Source: Streptomyces sp. T12
GTDB lineage: Bacteria; Actinomycetota; Actinomycetes; Streptomycetales; Streptomycetaceae
Direction: 5' to 3'
Length of the DNA stretch: 64,000 bases
NCBI RefSeq assembly: GCF_028736035.1
Contig: NZ_CP117866.1
Span: 9,403,001-9,467,000 of the forward strand
This document shows, piece after piece, positions 17,672 through 26,155 of the stretch (the first letter of the stretch is position 1; each line of letters opens with the position of its first letter). Made by a program: the position numbers and the translations under genes. The notes below the pieces were generated by a model that had not been told where the DNA came from, ran no database searches, and worked only from the letters and a program-made list of their open reading frames with translations.

Positions 17672-19312
17672 GTGACCGCAACCCTCGTCGCCAAGAACCT
17701 CGCCGCAGGCCACGGCGACCGCGCCCTGTTCAGCGGGCTCGACCTCGTCGTCGCGCCCGGAGACGTGATCGGCCTGGTCGGGGCCAACGGCGCGGGCAAG
17801 TCCACGCTGCTGCGCCTGCTTGCCGGGCTGACCGCGCCGGAGGACGGTGAGCTGCGGCTGTCCCCGCCGACCGCGACCGTCGGTCACCTCCCGCAGGAGC
17901 CGGAGCGGCGCCCGGGCGAGACCGTACGGGAGTTCCTTGCCCGGCGTACCGGGGTCGCCGAGGCCCAGCGGGTGATGGACGAGGCGACGCAGGCCCTGGT
18001 CGACGAAGCCCCTGGCGCGGACGACGCCTACGCGACGAGCCTGGAGCGCTGGCTGGGACTGGGCGGAGCCGACCTCGACGAGCGGGCGGAGGAGGTCGCC
18101 GACTCGCTGGGCCTGGCGGTGGACCTGGACCAGCCCATGACGTCCCTGTCGGGCGGCCAGGCGGCGCGCGCCGGACTGGCCTCGCTGCTGCTGTCGCGCT
18201 ACGACATCTTCCTCCTCGACGAGCCGACGAACGACCTCGACCTCGACGGCCTGGAGCGCCTGGAACGCTTCGTCGGCGGCCTGCGCGCCGGCACAGTGGT
18301 CGTCAGCCATGACCGCGAGTTCCTCACCCGCACCGTCACCAAGGTCCTCGAACTCGACCTCGCCCAGCGGCAGATCAACCTCTACGGCGGCGGCTACGAG
18401 GCCTACCTGGAGGAGCGCGAGGTGTCCCGTCGGCACGCCCGCGACGACTACGAGGAGTACGCCGACAAGCGCGCCGCCCTCCAGGACCGGGCGCAGATGC
18501 AGCGCTCCTGGATGGACAAGGGCGTCAAGAACGCACGCCGCAAGGCGAGCAACGACAACGACAAGATCGGCCGCAAGTTCCGCAGCGAGGCCAGCGAGAA
18601 GCAGGCCGCCAAGGCCCGCCAGACCCAGCGCATGATCGAGCGCCTGGACGTCGTGGAGGAGCCGCGCAAGGAGTGGGAACTGCGCATGGAGATCGCCTCG
18701 GCCCCGCGCTCCGGCGCGGTCGTCGCGACCCTGCGGGACGCCGAGGTACGACGCGGCGACTTCACCCTGGGCCCGGTGTCCCTGCAGATCGACTGGGCCG
18801 ACCGGGTGGCGGTCACGGGTGCCAACGGCGCTGGCAAGTCGACGCTGCTGGGCGCCCTGCTGGGCCGCGTCCCGCTGACCGCGGGACAGGCGACGCTCGG
18901 CTCCGGCGTCCTGATCGGCGAGGTCGACCAGGCCCGCAAGCTCTTCCACGGCGAGGAGTCACTGCTGGACGCCTTCTGCACGGCGGTCCCCGACACGGAA
19001 CCGGCGGAAGTCCGCACCCTCCTGGCCAAGTTCGGTCTGAAGGCGGACCACGTCCTGCGCTCGGCGGCCACCCTCTCCCCGGGCGAACGCACCCGCGCGG
19101 CCCTCGCCCTCCTCCAGGGCAAGGGCGTCAACCTCCTGGTCCTGGACGAGCCCACGAACCACCTCGACCTGCCGGCCATCGAGCAACTGGAATCGGCCCT
19201 GGACGCCTACGAGGGCACGCTGCTTCTGGTCACCCACGACCGGCGCATGCTCGACGCGGTCCACGTCACCCGCCGCCTGGAGGTCGCCGACGGCAAGGTG
19301 ACCGAACGCTAG
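17672..19312 (+). CDS. ABC-F family ATPase
   Basis: A 546-aa soluble protein with two tandem ATP-binding cassettes and no membrane domain, as in the ABC-F ribosome-associated translation factors and antibiotic-protection proteins. Walker A motifs: GANGAGKSTLLRLL (about residue 38) and GANGAGKSTLLGAL (about residue 385). Signatures: SLSGGQAARAG and the variant TLSPGERTRAA. Walker B: LLDEPTNDLD and VLDEPTNHLD. The charged linker (about residues 250-345) is the P-site tRNA interaction motif region. Start GTG at 17672. The stop codon TAG uses the TA target of the IS630 element, but the ORF remains full length. Confidence 0.9.
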   Translation: MTATLVAKNLAAGHGDRALFSGLDLVVAPGDVIGLVGANGAGKSTLLRLLAGLTAPEDGELRLSPPTATVGHLPQEPERRPGETVREFLARRTGVAEAQRVMDEATQALVDEAPGADDAYATSLERWLGLGGADLDERAEEVADSLGLAVDLDQPMTSLSGGQAARAGLASLLLSRYDIFLLDEPTNDLDLDGLERLERFVGGLRAGTVVVSHDREFLTRTVTKVLELDLAQRQINLYGGGYEAYLEEREVSRRHARDDYEEYADKRAALQDRAQMQRSWMDKGVKNARRKASNDNDKIGRKFRSEASEKQAAKARQTQRMIERLDVVEEPRKEWELRMEIASAPRSGAVVATLRDAEVRRGDFTLGPVSLQIDWADRVAVTGANGAGKSTLLGALLGRVPLTAGQATLGSGVLIGEVDQARKLFHGEESLLDAFCTAVPDTEPAEVRTLLAKFGLKADHVLRSAATLSPGERTRAALALLQGKGVNLLVLDEPTNHLDLPAIEQLESALDAYEGTLLLVTHDRRMLDAVHVTRRLEVADGKVTER

Positions 19313-19339
19313 TGCCGCATCAGGCAACGTTCGCCCTGT
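19312..19339 (+). repeat. left terminal inverted repeat of the IS630 element
   Basis: Begins GTGCCGCATCAGGCAACGT and runs to GCCCTGT. It pairs with the right end at 20510-20536, and its outer 19 bases recur perfectly in inverted orientation at 21377-21395. Confidence 0.9.
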
Positions 19340-19395
19340 TGTGACGCGCCGTCCGGGTGTCGGTCCGGACGGCGCGGACACGCCATGCTGTTCCC

Positions 19396-20529
19396 GTGGC
19401 AGAACGAGTACAGGTCCGGGAGATCGACGATGACGAGGGCCGGCGGCTGCTTCGGATCATCCGCAGGGGCACCGGGTCGGTGGTGACCTGGCGGCGGGCC
19501 CAGATGGTCCTGCTGTCCGCGCAGGGCATGTCCGTGGCGAAGATCGCCGAAGTGTCGTTCACCAGCGAGGACCGGGTCCGCGATGTGATCCACAACTTCA
19601 ACACCGACAGCTTCGACTCCCTCTATCCCAAGTACAAGGGCGGCCGGCCGAAGACCTTCACGCTGCCCGAGCGCCGCGAGATCAAGAAAACCGCCAAGTC
19701 CCGGCCCACCGAGCACGGCCTGCCGTTTTCCACCTGGAGTCTGACCAAGCTGGCGGACTTCCTGGTCGCCGAGGGGGTGGTCGACGACATCAGCCACGAG
19801 GGCCTGCGCATCCTGCTCCGCGAGGAAGGCGTCTCCTTTCAACGCCTGAAGACCTGGAAAACCTCCAGCGACCCCGACTACGCCGCCAAGAAGGCCCGGG
19901 TCGAGCACCTCTACGCAATCGCCGACGGCGAGGTCATACCCGAGGACGGCGAACCTGAAGTGGTCTTCTGCATGGACGAGTTCGGGCCGCTCAACCTGAT
20001 GCCCCACCCCGGCCGACAGTGGGCCGAGCGCAGCGGCAGGCACAAGGACCCCGACCGCGAACCCCGCCGCAGGCGCCGCGCCACCTACAACCGCTACGGC
20101 GGAGTACGGCACCTGTTCGCCGCCCTGGGCCTCGCCAAGAACAAGCTCTACGGCCACATCAAGCCGGTCAAGCGGCGGACGCAGTTCCTGGAGTTCTGCC
20201 GCTACCTGCGCACCCTCTACCCGCCCGAGACCCGCATCGCGATCGTCTGCGACAACTTCTCCCCGCACCTGACCACGAAGAAATGCCGGCGGGTCGGCAC
20301 CTGGGCAGCCGCGAACAACGTCGAGATCGCCTACACCCCGACCAACAGCTCCTGGCTCAACCGCATCGAGGCCCAGTTCACCGCCCTGCGCTACTTCACC
20401 CTCGACGGCACCGACCACGCCACCCACAAGGAACAGGGCAGCATGATCCGCCGCTACATCATCTGGCGAAACCGCCATGCCGACGACCGGCGCCTACGCG
20501 CCGTCGTCGACAGGGCGAACGTTGCCTGA
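19396..20529 (+). CDS. IS630 family transposase
   Basis: A 377-aa DDE transposase. The N-terminal helix-turn-helix region (about residues 20-110) precedes a catalytic domain with Asp in VFCMDEFGP, Asp in IVCDNFSPH and Glu in SSWLNRIEAQF, the D-D-E order and spacing of IS630. GTG at 19396 is preferred because it gives the conserved N-terminus VAERVQVREIDDDEGRRLL; an upstream GTG at 19357 would add 13 Arg-rich residues. The stop lies inside the right inverted repeat. No frameshift is visible, so the element may be active. Confidence 0.93.
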   Translation: MAERVQVREIDDDEGRRLLRIIRRGTGSVVTWRRAQMVLLSAQGMSVAKIAEVSFTSEDRVRDVIHNFNTDSFDSLYPKYKGGRPKTFTLPERREIKKTAKSRPTEHGLPFSTWSLTKLADFLVAEGVVDDISHEGLRILLREEGVSFQRLKTWKTSSDPDYAAKKARVEHLYAIADGEVIPEDGEPEVVFCMDEFGPLNLMPHPGRQWAERSGRHKDPDREPRRRRRATYNRYGGVRHLFAALGLAKNKLYGHIKPVKRRTQFLEFCRYLRTLYPPETRIAIVCDNFSPHLTTKKCRRVGTWAAANNVEIAYTPTNSSWLNRIEAQFTALRYFTLDGTDHATHKEQGSMIRRYIIWRNRHADDRRLRAVVDRANVA

Positions 20530-20536
20530 TACGGCC
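20510..20536 (-). repeat. right terminal inverted repeat of the IS630 element
   Basis: Read from the outside on the minus strand it is GGCCGTATCAGGCAACGT and continues to GCCCTGT. Compared with the left end it lacks the T at position 2 and has T for C four bases further on. The end of the transposase gene runs through it. Confidence 0.9.
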
Positions 20537-21303
20537 TAGCTGGGAAGCTCCCAGACGGTCACTTTGAGCCGGAGCGTGCCCAGGCCGGAGGGTGAGTCGA
20601 TCACGCGGATGTGCACCGTTCGTCCTGCTGTCGTCTTGGCGCAGAAACCCTCGCCTTGCTCAAGGGGGCCGACGCCGCCGACGCCGTCCACCGCGTTCTC
20701 TGCGAGGTGAGCCCGGCATTCCTCCTCGCTCGGGGCGGTCTCGTCCAGCGGCAGCGGCGCGATCCCATTTCCGGGCGTTTGAAAGGCGATTCCTTCCTCG
20801 GCGATGGACCGGGAGAAATAGAAATCGCTGCTTTTGGTCTCGCTTTCCAGGATGAGAGGCGGCGTCGAGTCGAAGTCCGGGTAGAAAAGCTCGGCGACCG
20901 ACTGGTCGTCTAGGAATTCCATGTTGACGTCGTCCGGACCGAACCGTACGGGTACGGGTTTCGCCGGGGCGGTGCCATGGCTGTCCTGTGCAGTCGGGGT
21001 CGCCGAAGGTGTCCTGTCCGTCGGGGCCGACGTCGCTGGGGAGTTCTGGTCTGTCGATGGTGACGAGGGCGAGGGCTGGCTGACGAGCACCGTCACGAGG
21101 ATGCCCAGGACCGGAACGGCGATGCCGACGACCCACCACGCCCATCTGGGCTGGCGCGGTTCTCGCGCATCCGTGGTCCCAGACTCTCCCGTACCATCCG
21201 TGGTCCCAGGCTCTCCCCCGTCCGTGGTCCCAGGCTCTCCCCCGTCCGTGGTCCCAGACGCTCCCGTACCGGCTGTCGACGGCCCGTTGGAATCAGTGCT
21301 CAC
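20536..21303 (-). CDS. single-pass membrane or lipoprotein-like hypothetical protein with Gly-Glu-Pro-Thr repeats
   Basis: A 255-aa protein of unknown function. The GTG at 21303 follows GGGGGTATCTA. Residues about 6-40 are low-complexity repeats of the type GEPGTTDG. WAWWVVGIAVPVLGILVTVLV then forms one membrane helix (about residues 47-67), followed by a Ser/Thr/Pro-rich stalk and a C-terminal extracellular domain of about 140 residues with two cysteines (EECRAHL and GFCAKTT) that could pair. The topology suggests an anchored exposed domain. The last base of its stop codon is supplied by the IS630 terminus. G+C at third positions is somewhat lower around 20760-20920 than in neighbours. Confidence 0.75.
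   Translation of the reverse strand: MSTDSNGPSTAGTGASGTTDGGEPGTTDGGEPGTTDGTGESGTTDAREPRQPRWAWWVVGIAVPVLGILVTVLVSQPSPSSPSTDQNSPATSAPTDRTPSATPTAQDSHGTAPAKPVPVRFGPDDVNMEFLDDQSVAELFYPDFDSTPPLILESETKSSDFYFSRSIAEEGIAFQTPGNGIAPLPLDETAPSEEECRAHLAENAVDGVGGVGPLEQGEGFCAKTTAGRTVHIRVIDSPSGLGTLRLKVTVWELPS
21171..21270 (-). repeat. 24-bp coding tandem repeat
   Basis: Four units beginning CCGTGGTCCCAG on the plus strand. The two central units (21198-21221 and 21222-21245) are identical 24-mers and the outer ones diverge. They encode the GEPGTTDG repeats of the minus-strand membrane protein. Copy number is likely to vary by slippage. Confidence 0.85.
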
Positions 21304-21376
21304 TAGATACCCCCGTGATGACGTCACGTCATGACAGTCCGTCATTGTACTGATACGCACGGCAGTAGAGGGGCAG

Positions 21377-21397
21377 ACGTTGCCTGATGCGGCACTA
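21377..21397 (-). repeat. solitary IS630 terminus followed by TA
   Basis: ACGTTGCCTGATGCGGCAC followed by TA is the exact reverse complement of the first 19 bases of the left IS end plus its TA target. Further inward only GGGC agrees. No transposase lies beside it. It sits 74 bases upstream of the membrane-protein start. It may be the outer end of a larger passenger-carrying element or the relic of a second insertion. Confidence 0.8.
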
Positions 21398-21407
21398 GGG
21401 CGTGTGG

Positions 21408-21480
21408 GTCAGCCCCTTCCCTCCGTCAGCCCCTTCCCCCCCCGTCAACCCCTTCCCCCCCCGTCAACCCCTTCCCTCCG
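21408..21480 (+). repeat. C-rich tandem repeat, four units of 17-19 bp
   Basis: Units start at 21408, 21425, 21444 and 21463 and read GTCAGCCCCTTCCCTCC with small changes (GTCAA and longer C-runs in the middle units). The array ends directly at the stop codon of the beta-lactamase-fold gene at 21482 and lies upstream of the membrane-protein gene. Probably slippage-prone; no protein is encoded. Confidence 0.85.
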
Positions 21481-21481
21481 G

Positions 21482-22663
21482 TCACCGCAGCAGCGCGCAG
21501 ACGAAGTTCTCCTGCACGGCGCGCAGTTCTTGCAGCAGATCGGGCTTCATGGCCTGGTTGATCTGGGTGGTGACGGAGAAGGTCAACGACCGGCGCCCGT
21601 CCGGTGTGGCGGCGATCAGCTGCGTGTAGCCGAGGGTGTTGCCGGTGTGCCCCAGCACCACCCCACACCGGGTCGTGTACCGGAAGAGGGCGAGTCCCCC
21701 GTCGTTGCGCCCCGGCCCGGCGGGCTCGGACGCCGCCCCGGGAATCCAGCGCCGCTGCTCCCGTACGACGTCGGGGCCGTACAGCCGGCCGCCGGCGTAG
21801 CCGCGGACGAACCGGGTCATGTCGACGGGCGTCGACACGATGCCGCCCGACGCCCAGACACCGGACATGCTGAGCACCTCGCTGACGTCCTCCGGAGGCG
21901 AGGGCGGGCTCACGTCGTAGCCGTGCAGATAGGGCCTCGGCATCCGGTAGCCCTGCGGCAGGCTCGTGTGGCGCAGGCCCAGCGGCCGGTACACCAGTGC
22001 CTCCAGCAGCCGCTCGTACCGGACGCCGGTCGCCGCCTCCGCCATCAGGGCGACGGCGATGTTGTCGGAGTTGGAGTACTGGTACCGGGAGCCGGGCCGG
22101 AACCGCAGGGGTTGGTCGGCGACGTAGTCGAGCAGCCTGCGGGAGTCGAAGCGGTGCCGGGGGTCTGCGCCGAGGGTCGCCACGAACGCCGGGGCCTGCG
22201 CGAAGTCGGGCAGGCCGCTGGTGTGGTTCAACAGCTGGCGCAGCGTCACGGAGCCCCAGGCCCGCGGCAGCCGGGGCAGCCGCTCGCGCAGGGTGTCGTC
22301 GAGACGCAGATAGCGCCGGTCGACGAGGGACAGCGCCACCGCCCCGCTGAATGCCTTGGCCGCACTGGCGATCCGCATGTGGTCGTGCGGGTCGGGCCTT
22401 CGGCCGGTCTCCAGGTCCGCGACACCGGCCCGCATGACCCGGCTGCCCCTGCCGTCGCGGAGGACAGCGATGACGCCGGGCGGGCCGCCCGGCGCGCGGA
22501 CCAGCCCCTCCAGCTGCTGCTGGAGCGCGGGGTAGGGGTGCGGTCCGGGCCGCGCGGCGGCTTCCGCGCCCGCCGGGGACAGCAGGGCCAGGCAGGCGGC
22601 GAAGACGGAGACCGCCCCGAGACGGGGCCCGAACGGGGTACGGCGGCGGGGTGGGGTGGGCAT
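21482..22663 (-). CDS. secreted serine hydrolase, class C beta-lactamase / D-Ala-D-Ala carboxypeptidase fold
   Basis: A 393-aa exported penicillin-binding-protein-like hydrolase. The ATG at 22663 follows GGAG and starts a signal peptide (Arg-rich then GAVSVFAACLALLSPAGAEA). Active-site motifs in order: SAAK (Ser-x-x-Lys) in RIASAAKAF, Tyr-Ser-Asn in YQYSNSDN, and HTG in VLGHTGNTLG. This is the S12 family, which contains D-alanyl-D-alanine carboxypeptidases, esterases and AmpC-type lactamases. An HTG in place of KTG favours a carboxypeptidase or esterase over a beta-lactamase. An upstream in-frame extension exists but lacks a ribosome site. Confidence 0.9.
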   Translation of the reverse strand: MPTPPRRRTPFGPRLGAVSVFAACLALLSPAGAEAAARPGPHPYPALQQQLEGLVRAPGGPPGVIAVLRDGRGSRVMRAGVADLETGRRPDPHDHMRIASAAKAFSGAVALSLVDRRYLRLDDTLRERLPRLPRAWGSVTLRQLLNHTSGLPDFAQAPAFVATLGADPRHRFDSRRLLDYVADQPLRFRPGSRYQYSNSDNIAVALMAEAATGVRYERLLEALVYRPLGLRHTSLPQGYRMPRPYLHGYDVSPPSPPEDVSEVLSMSGVWASGGIVSTPVDMTRFVRGYAGGRLYGPDVVREQRRWIPGAASEPAGPGRNDGGLALFRYTTRCGVVLGHTGNTLGYTQLIAATPDGRRSLTFSVTTQINQAMKPDLLQELRAVQENFVCALLR

Positions 22664-22775
22664 CGGCACTCCTGAGCGGCGGTGGGCACGCGGATCGGGC
22701 GTCCAGCTTTGCCCGCCCGGAGCCGGGCGGCCGCTCGTGGTACTGCACATGGCCCAACGGCCCGCGCCCGGCGGC

Positions 22776-23327
22776 TCAGCCGAACCGCGCGGCCAGGCCC
22801 GGGTAATCGACGACGAAGCCGTCGTCGTCGAACGCGATGTCGCTGTGGAAGTCACCGGAGACGAAGCGAGCCCGGCCCCGCCCCAGATGCTGGTAAGTCT
22901 GCCGCGAGGGGAGGACGGTCAGTTCCGGCACCGACACCCACGCCATCAGGAACTCCAGTTCCCCGGACGCCAGATGAAGCCCGTGCCGCAGCACCGGCAT
23001 CGTGTTGGTGAGCGGGCACAGCCCGAGGTCGCAGTCGAGGGCGCCGTCGACCTCGGGCAGACGCGCACCGTTCGCAGTCCAGCGGCCCGCTCCGTCATGC
23101 CGTAGATCGAGCGTGCGCACGCCCTGCGCCGACTCGGCGGTGACATACAGCCGACGCGTCACGAACCCGTCGGCCGTGTCGAGTTCGTACGAGATCCAGT
23201 ACGGCTGCGGAACCGTGGCGACCGCTCGGCCGCGGGCCCGCAGGGCGTCGCCGCCGAGCTCGATCCATGCGGTCTCGACGCCCTTGCTCTCCGACACTTC
23301 CCAGGTGATGACACGCGACGTCGGCAT
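22776..23327 (-). CDS. putative glycolipid-binding domain protein
   Basis: A 183-aa cytoplasmic beta-rich protein matching the family annotated as putative glycolipid-binding (DUF1089). Recognisable parts are the N-terminal WEVSESKGVETAWIELGG, the conserved ISYELDTADGFVTRRLYV, the DGALDCDLGLCPLTNTMPVLR segment with its invariant D-LG-CP-TNT core, and the C-terminal DFHSDIAFDDDGFVVDYPGL. The fold resembles lipocalin-like barrels. The biological role is unproven. The stop lies 112 bases upstream of the serine hydrolase start on the same strand. Confidence 0.85.
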   Translation of the reverse strand: MPTSRVITWEVSESKGVETAWIELGGDALRARGRAVATVPQPYWISYELDTADGFVTRRLYVTAESAQGVRTLDLRHDGAGRWTANGARLPEVDGALDCDLGLCPLTNTMPVLRHGLHLASGELEFLMAWVSVPELTVLPSRQTYQHLGRGRARFVSGDFHSDIAFDDDGFVVDYPGLAARFG

Positions 23328-23350
23328 GTCGTCAGCCTATGGGCGACCCG

Positions 23351-23411
23351 GCCCGGAGTCTCCGTGCCCTCCGGAGAGCCGCCCGGACCCTCCATGCGCC
23401 ACCGGAGAGCC
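23351..23411 (+). repeat. 30-bp imperfect tandem duplication
   Basis: Two adjacent units start GCCCGGA and end CCGGAGAGCC (23351-23380 and 23381-23411), with one inserted base and several substitutions. They lie between tex and the glycolipid-binding gene. Each unit has internal symmetry (CTCCGG and CCGGAG), so the tract could fold and act as a tex terminator, but it may equally be neutral duplication. Confidence 0.6.
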
Positions 23412-23428
23412 CGGGCCCGTGTCGTGGA

Positions 23429-25798
23429 TCAGCGCTTGCCCTGCTTCTTGTCGACCAGACCCGCGCGGCGCAGCGCGTCGGCCATCGCGCTGTTGGCCGG
23501 AGCCGGCGCCTGACGTGAGCCGCCGCCACCGCCGCCGCGCCCCTGTCGCTGCTGCGGCGGCCGCCCGCCCCGCTGCCGGCGCTCACCGCCGCCCCCGCCC
23601 TGCTGCCCCTGGGCAGCCGCCTCGTCGTCGAGCCGCAGCGTCAGGGAGATCCGCTTGCGCGGGATGTCGACCTCGAGGACCTTGACCTTGACGATGTCGC
23701 CGGGCTTCACCACGTCACGGGGGTCCTTGACGAACGTCTTCGACAGCGCGGAGACGTGCGCCAGACCGTCCTGGTGGACACCGATGTCGATGAACGCCCC
23801 GAAGGCCGCCACGTTCGTCACGACGCCCTCCAGGACCATCCCGGACGCCAGGTCGGAGATCTTCTCGACGCCCTCCTTGAAGGTGGCCGTCTTGAAGGCG
23901 GGCCGCGGGTCGCGCCCGGGCTTCTCCAGCTCCTTGAGGATGTCCGTCACGGTCGGCAGACCGAAGGTCTCGTCCACGAAGTCGTTCGGCTTCAGCGACC
24001 GCAGCACGCCCGTGTTGCCGATGAGCGAGGCCACCTCCTGGCCGGAGGTCTTCACCATGCGCCGGACGACCGGGTACGCCTCGGGGTGGACGCTGGAGGA
24101 GTCCAGCGGGTCGTCGCCGCCGCGGATGCGCAGGAAGCCCGCGCACTGCTCGTACGCCTTCGGGCCCAGCCGCGCCACGCCCTTCAGCTGGGTGCGCGAC
24201 TTGAAGGGGCCGTTCGCGTCCCGGTGCGCCACGATGTTCTCCGCCAGCCCCGAGGTGATGCCGGAGACCCGGGCGAGCAGCGGTGCCGACGCCGTGTTGA
24301 CGTCCACGCCCACGCCGTTCACACAGTCCTCCACCACCGCGTCCAGCGAGCGCGACAGCTTCACCTCGGACAGGTCGTGCTGGTACTGGCCGACACCGAT
24401 CGACTTCGGGTCGATCTTCACCAGCTCGGCCAGCGGGTCCTGCAGACGGCGGGCGATCGACACCGCGCCGCGCAGCGACACGTCCATGTCGGGCAGCTCC
24501 TGCGAGGCGAACGCCGAGGCCGAGTACACCGAGGCGCCCGCCTCGGACACCATCACCTTGGTGAGCTTCAACTCGGGGTGCTTGGTGATGAGTTCACCGG
24601 CGAGCTTGTCGGTCTCACGGGACGCCGTGCCGTTGCCGATCGCGACCAGCTCGACCGCGTGCTCCTTGGCCAGCCGCGCGAGCTTGGTGATCGCCTCGTC
24701 CCACTTGTTCGCCGGGACGTGCGGGTAGATGACGTCCGTCGCGACGACCTTGCCGGTGGCGTCGACGACGGCGACCTTCACACCGGTACGGAAGCCGGGG
24801 TCCAGCCCCAGCGTCGCGCGCGTGCCGGCGGGGGCGGCGAGCAGCAGATCCCGCAGGTTCGCCGCGAAGACGTTGACCGCCTCGTCCTCGGCGGCCGTCC
24901 GCAGCCGCAGCCGCAGGTCGATGCCGAGGTGGACGAGGATCCGGGTGCGCCAGGCCCAACGGACCGTGTCCTTGAGCCACTTGTCGGCGGGGCGGCCGCG
25001 GTCGGCGATCGCGAACTTCGCGGCGACGATCCCCTCGTACGACGAAGGACCGTCCGTGGGCTCCTCCGGCTCCAGGACGAGGTCGAGGACCTCCTCCTTC
25101 TCGCCGCGCAGCATCGCCAGGACGCGGTGCGAGGGCAGCTCGGTGAACGGCTCGGCGAAGTCGAAGTAGTCGGCGAACTTCGCGCCCGCCTCCTCCTTGC
25201 CGTCGCGCACCTTGGCGGCCAGTCGCCCACGCACCCACATGCGCTCGCGCACCTCGCCGATCAGGTCGGCGTCCTCCGAGAACCGCTCCGTGAGGATCGC
25301 CCGGGCGCCGTCCAGCGCGGCCTGCGGATCGGCCACGCCCTTGTCGGCGTCGACGAACGCGGCGGCAGCGGCCAGCGGCTCGACGGTCGGGTCGCCGAGC
25401 AGGCCGTCGGCGAGGGGCTCCAGCCCGGCCTCACGCGCGATCTGCGCCTTGGTCCTGCGCTTGGGCTTGTACGGCAGATAGATGTCCTCGAGCCGCGCCT
25501 TGGTCTCGGCGCCGCGGATCCGGGCCTCCAACTCCTCGGTCAGCTTGCCCTGCTCGCGCACCGACTCGAGGATCGCCGTCCGCCGCTCCTCCAGCTCCCG
25601 CAGATAGCGCAGCCGCTCCTCGATCGTGCGCAGCTGCGCGTCGTCGAGCATCTCGGTCGCTTCCTTGCGGTAGCGGGCGATGAAGGGCACCGTCGAACCG
25701 CCGTCGAGCAGCTCCACGGCAGCCTTCACCTGCCGCTCTCGTACGCCGAGCTCCGCGGCGATCCTGCCTTCGATGGACCCTACGAGGGGTGTCGTCAC
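23429..25798 (-). CDS. tex: Tex-family RNA-binding transcription accessory protein
   Basis: A 789-aa cytoplasmic protein with the standard Tex layout: N-terminal helical domain with [15 protein letters not shown], a YqgF/RNase H-like domain ([18 protein letters not shown]), helix-hairpin-helix repeats ([14 protein letters not shown]), and an S1 RNA-binding domain ([25 protein letters not shown]). The C-terminus ends in a Gly/Arg/Gln-rich tail ([20 protein letters not shown] onwards), an actinobacterial extension likely to add RNA affinity. GTG at 25798 is preferred to an ATG at 25819 because the family N-terminus begins there. Solitary gene. Confidence 0.92.
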   Translation of the reverse strand: MTTPLVGSIEGRIAAELGVRERQVKAAVELLDGGSTVPFIARYRKEATEMLDDAQLRTIEERLRYLRELEERRTAILESVREQGKLTEELEARIRGAETKARLEDIYLPYKPKRRTKAQIAREAGLEPLADGLLGDPTVEPLAAAAAFVDADKGVADPQAALDGARAILTERFSEDADLIGEVRERMWVRGRLAAKVRDGKEEAGAKFADYFDFAEPFTELPSHRVLAMLRGEKEEVLDLVLEPEEPTDGPSSYEGIVAAKFAIADRGRPADKWLKDTVRWAWRTRILVHLGIDLRLRLRTAAEDEAVNVFAANLRDLLLAAPAGTRATLGLDPGFRTGVKVAVVDATGKVVATDVIYPHVPANKWDEAITKLARLAKEHAVELVAIGNGTASRETDKLAGELITKHPELKLTKVMVSEAGASVYSASAFASQELPDMDVSLRGAVSIARRLQDPLAELVKIDPKSIGVGQYQHDLSEVKLSRSLDAVVEDCVNGVGVDVNTASAPLLARVSGITSGLAENIVAHRDANGPFKSRTQLKGVARLGPKAYEQCAGFLRIRGGDDPLDSSSVHPEAYPVVRRMVKTSGQEVASLIGNTGVLRSLKPNDFVDETFGLPTVTDILKELEKPGRDPRPAFKTATFKEGVEKISDLASGMVLEGVVTNVAAFGAFIDIGVHQDGLAHVSALSKTFVKDPRDVVKPGDIVKVKVLEVDIPRKRISLTLRLDDEAAAQGQQGGGGGERRQRGGRPPQQRQGRGGGGGGSRQAPAPANSAMADALRRAGLVDKKQGKR

Positions 25799-25901
25799 GA
25801 TCCCGTCCCGCCTTCTCACTGAGGTTGCGCGGCAATTGTGGCAGGTGGCACCGACAACCGGGGATCAGGGCGGCAACCCGGCCGGTCGTGGCGGGGCGGA
25901 A

Positions 25902-26033
25902 TCAGGCCCTGCGGCTTCGCGTACTGCTGGAGGCGCCGCCGAAGAGCCGGGCCAGGGCCCGGAACGGCAGCGTCACGACCGTGGCGATCGCACCACCGAT
26001 CTGCCGCAACACGTCTGCGATTGCACGGAACAC
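25902..26033 (-). CDS. LPFR-motif small protein (43 aa)
   Basis: A 43-residue ORF starting at GTG 26033 behind a strong ribosome site, GAGGAAAGGGG. The peptide begins VFRAIADVLRQIGGAIATVV, continues TLPFRALARLFGG and ends in a Ser/Arg-rich tail. It is an amphipathic, cationic helix with the LPFR tetrapeptide that names a micropeptide family conserved in Streptomyces (family name recalled, not searched). The function is unknown; such helices commonly associate with membranes. It lies between tex and the SCO6745-family gene on the same strand, as a separate unit. Confidence 0.75.
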   Translation of the reverse strand: MFRAIADVLRQIGGAIATVVTLPFRALARLFGGASSSTRSRRA

Positions 26034-26155
26034 TTGTTTCCCCTTTCCTCTGCGGCCACGACGGCCGGCCGGGGACCGGGTACCGCGGCTCGGGCCCGCC
26101 ATGCGGCGCGGGCCCGATCAAGGGGGCCGTCCGAGCCTCTGCCTCCCGGGAGGCC

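Larger units (their letters stand above)
19312..20536 (+). mobile_element. IS630-family insertion sequence, 1225 bp
   Basis: The element is bounded by TA dinucleotides at 19310-19311 and 20537-20538, the hallmark of IS630/Tc1-type insertion. Terminal inverted repeats of about 27 bp match except for one missing base and one substitution. It carries one full-length transposase gene. The left TA is part of the ABC-F stop codon and the right TA part of the stop codon of the minus-strand gene that follows. Both ORFs therefore end normally, and the element sits exactly between two convergent genes. Confidence 0.9.

Noticed and set aside
21408..21480. CRISPR-like array
   Set aside because: Units are directly adjacent, 17-19 bp, with no spacers and no cas genes. 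It is a simple tandem repeat.
23756..25822. 688-codon plus-strand frame across tex
   Set aside because: Composition is Arg/Val/Gly-rich without domains. The minus-strand Tex protein is full length with all domains.
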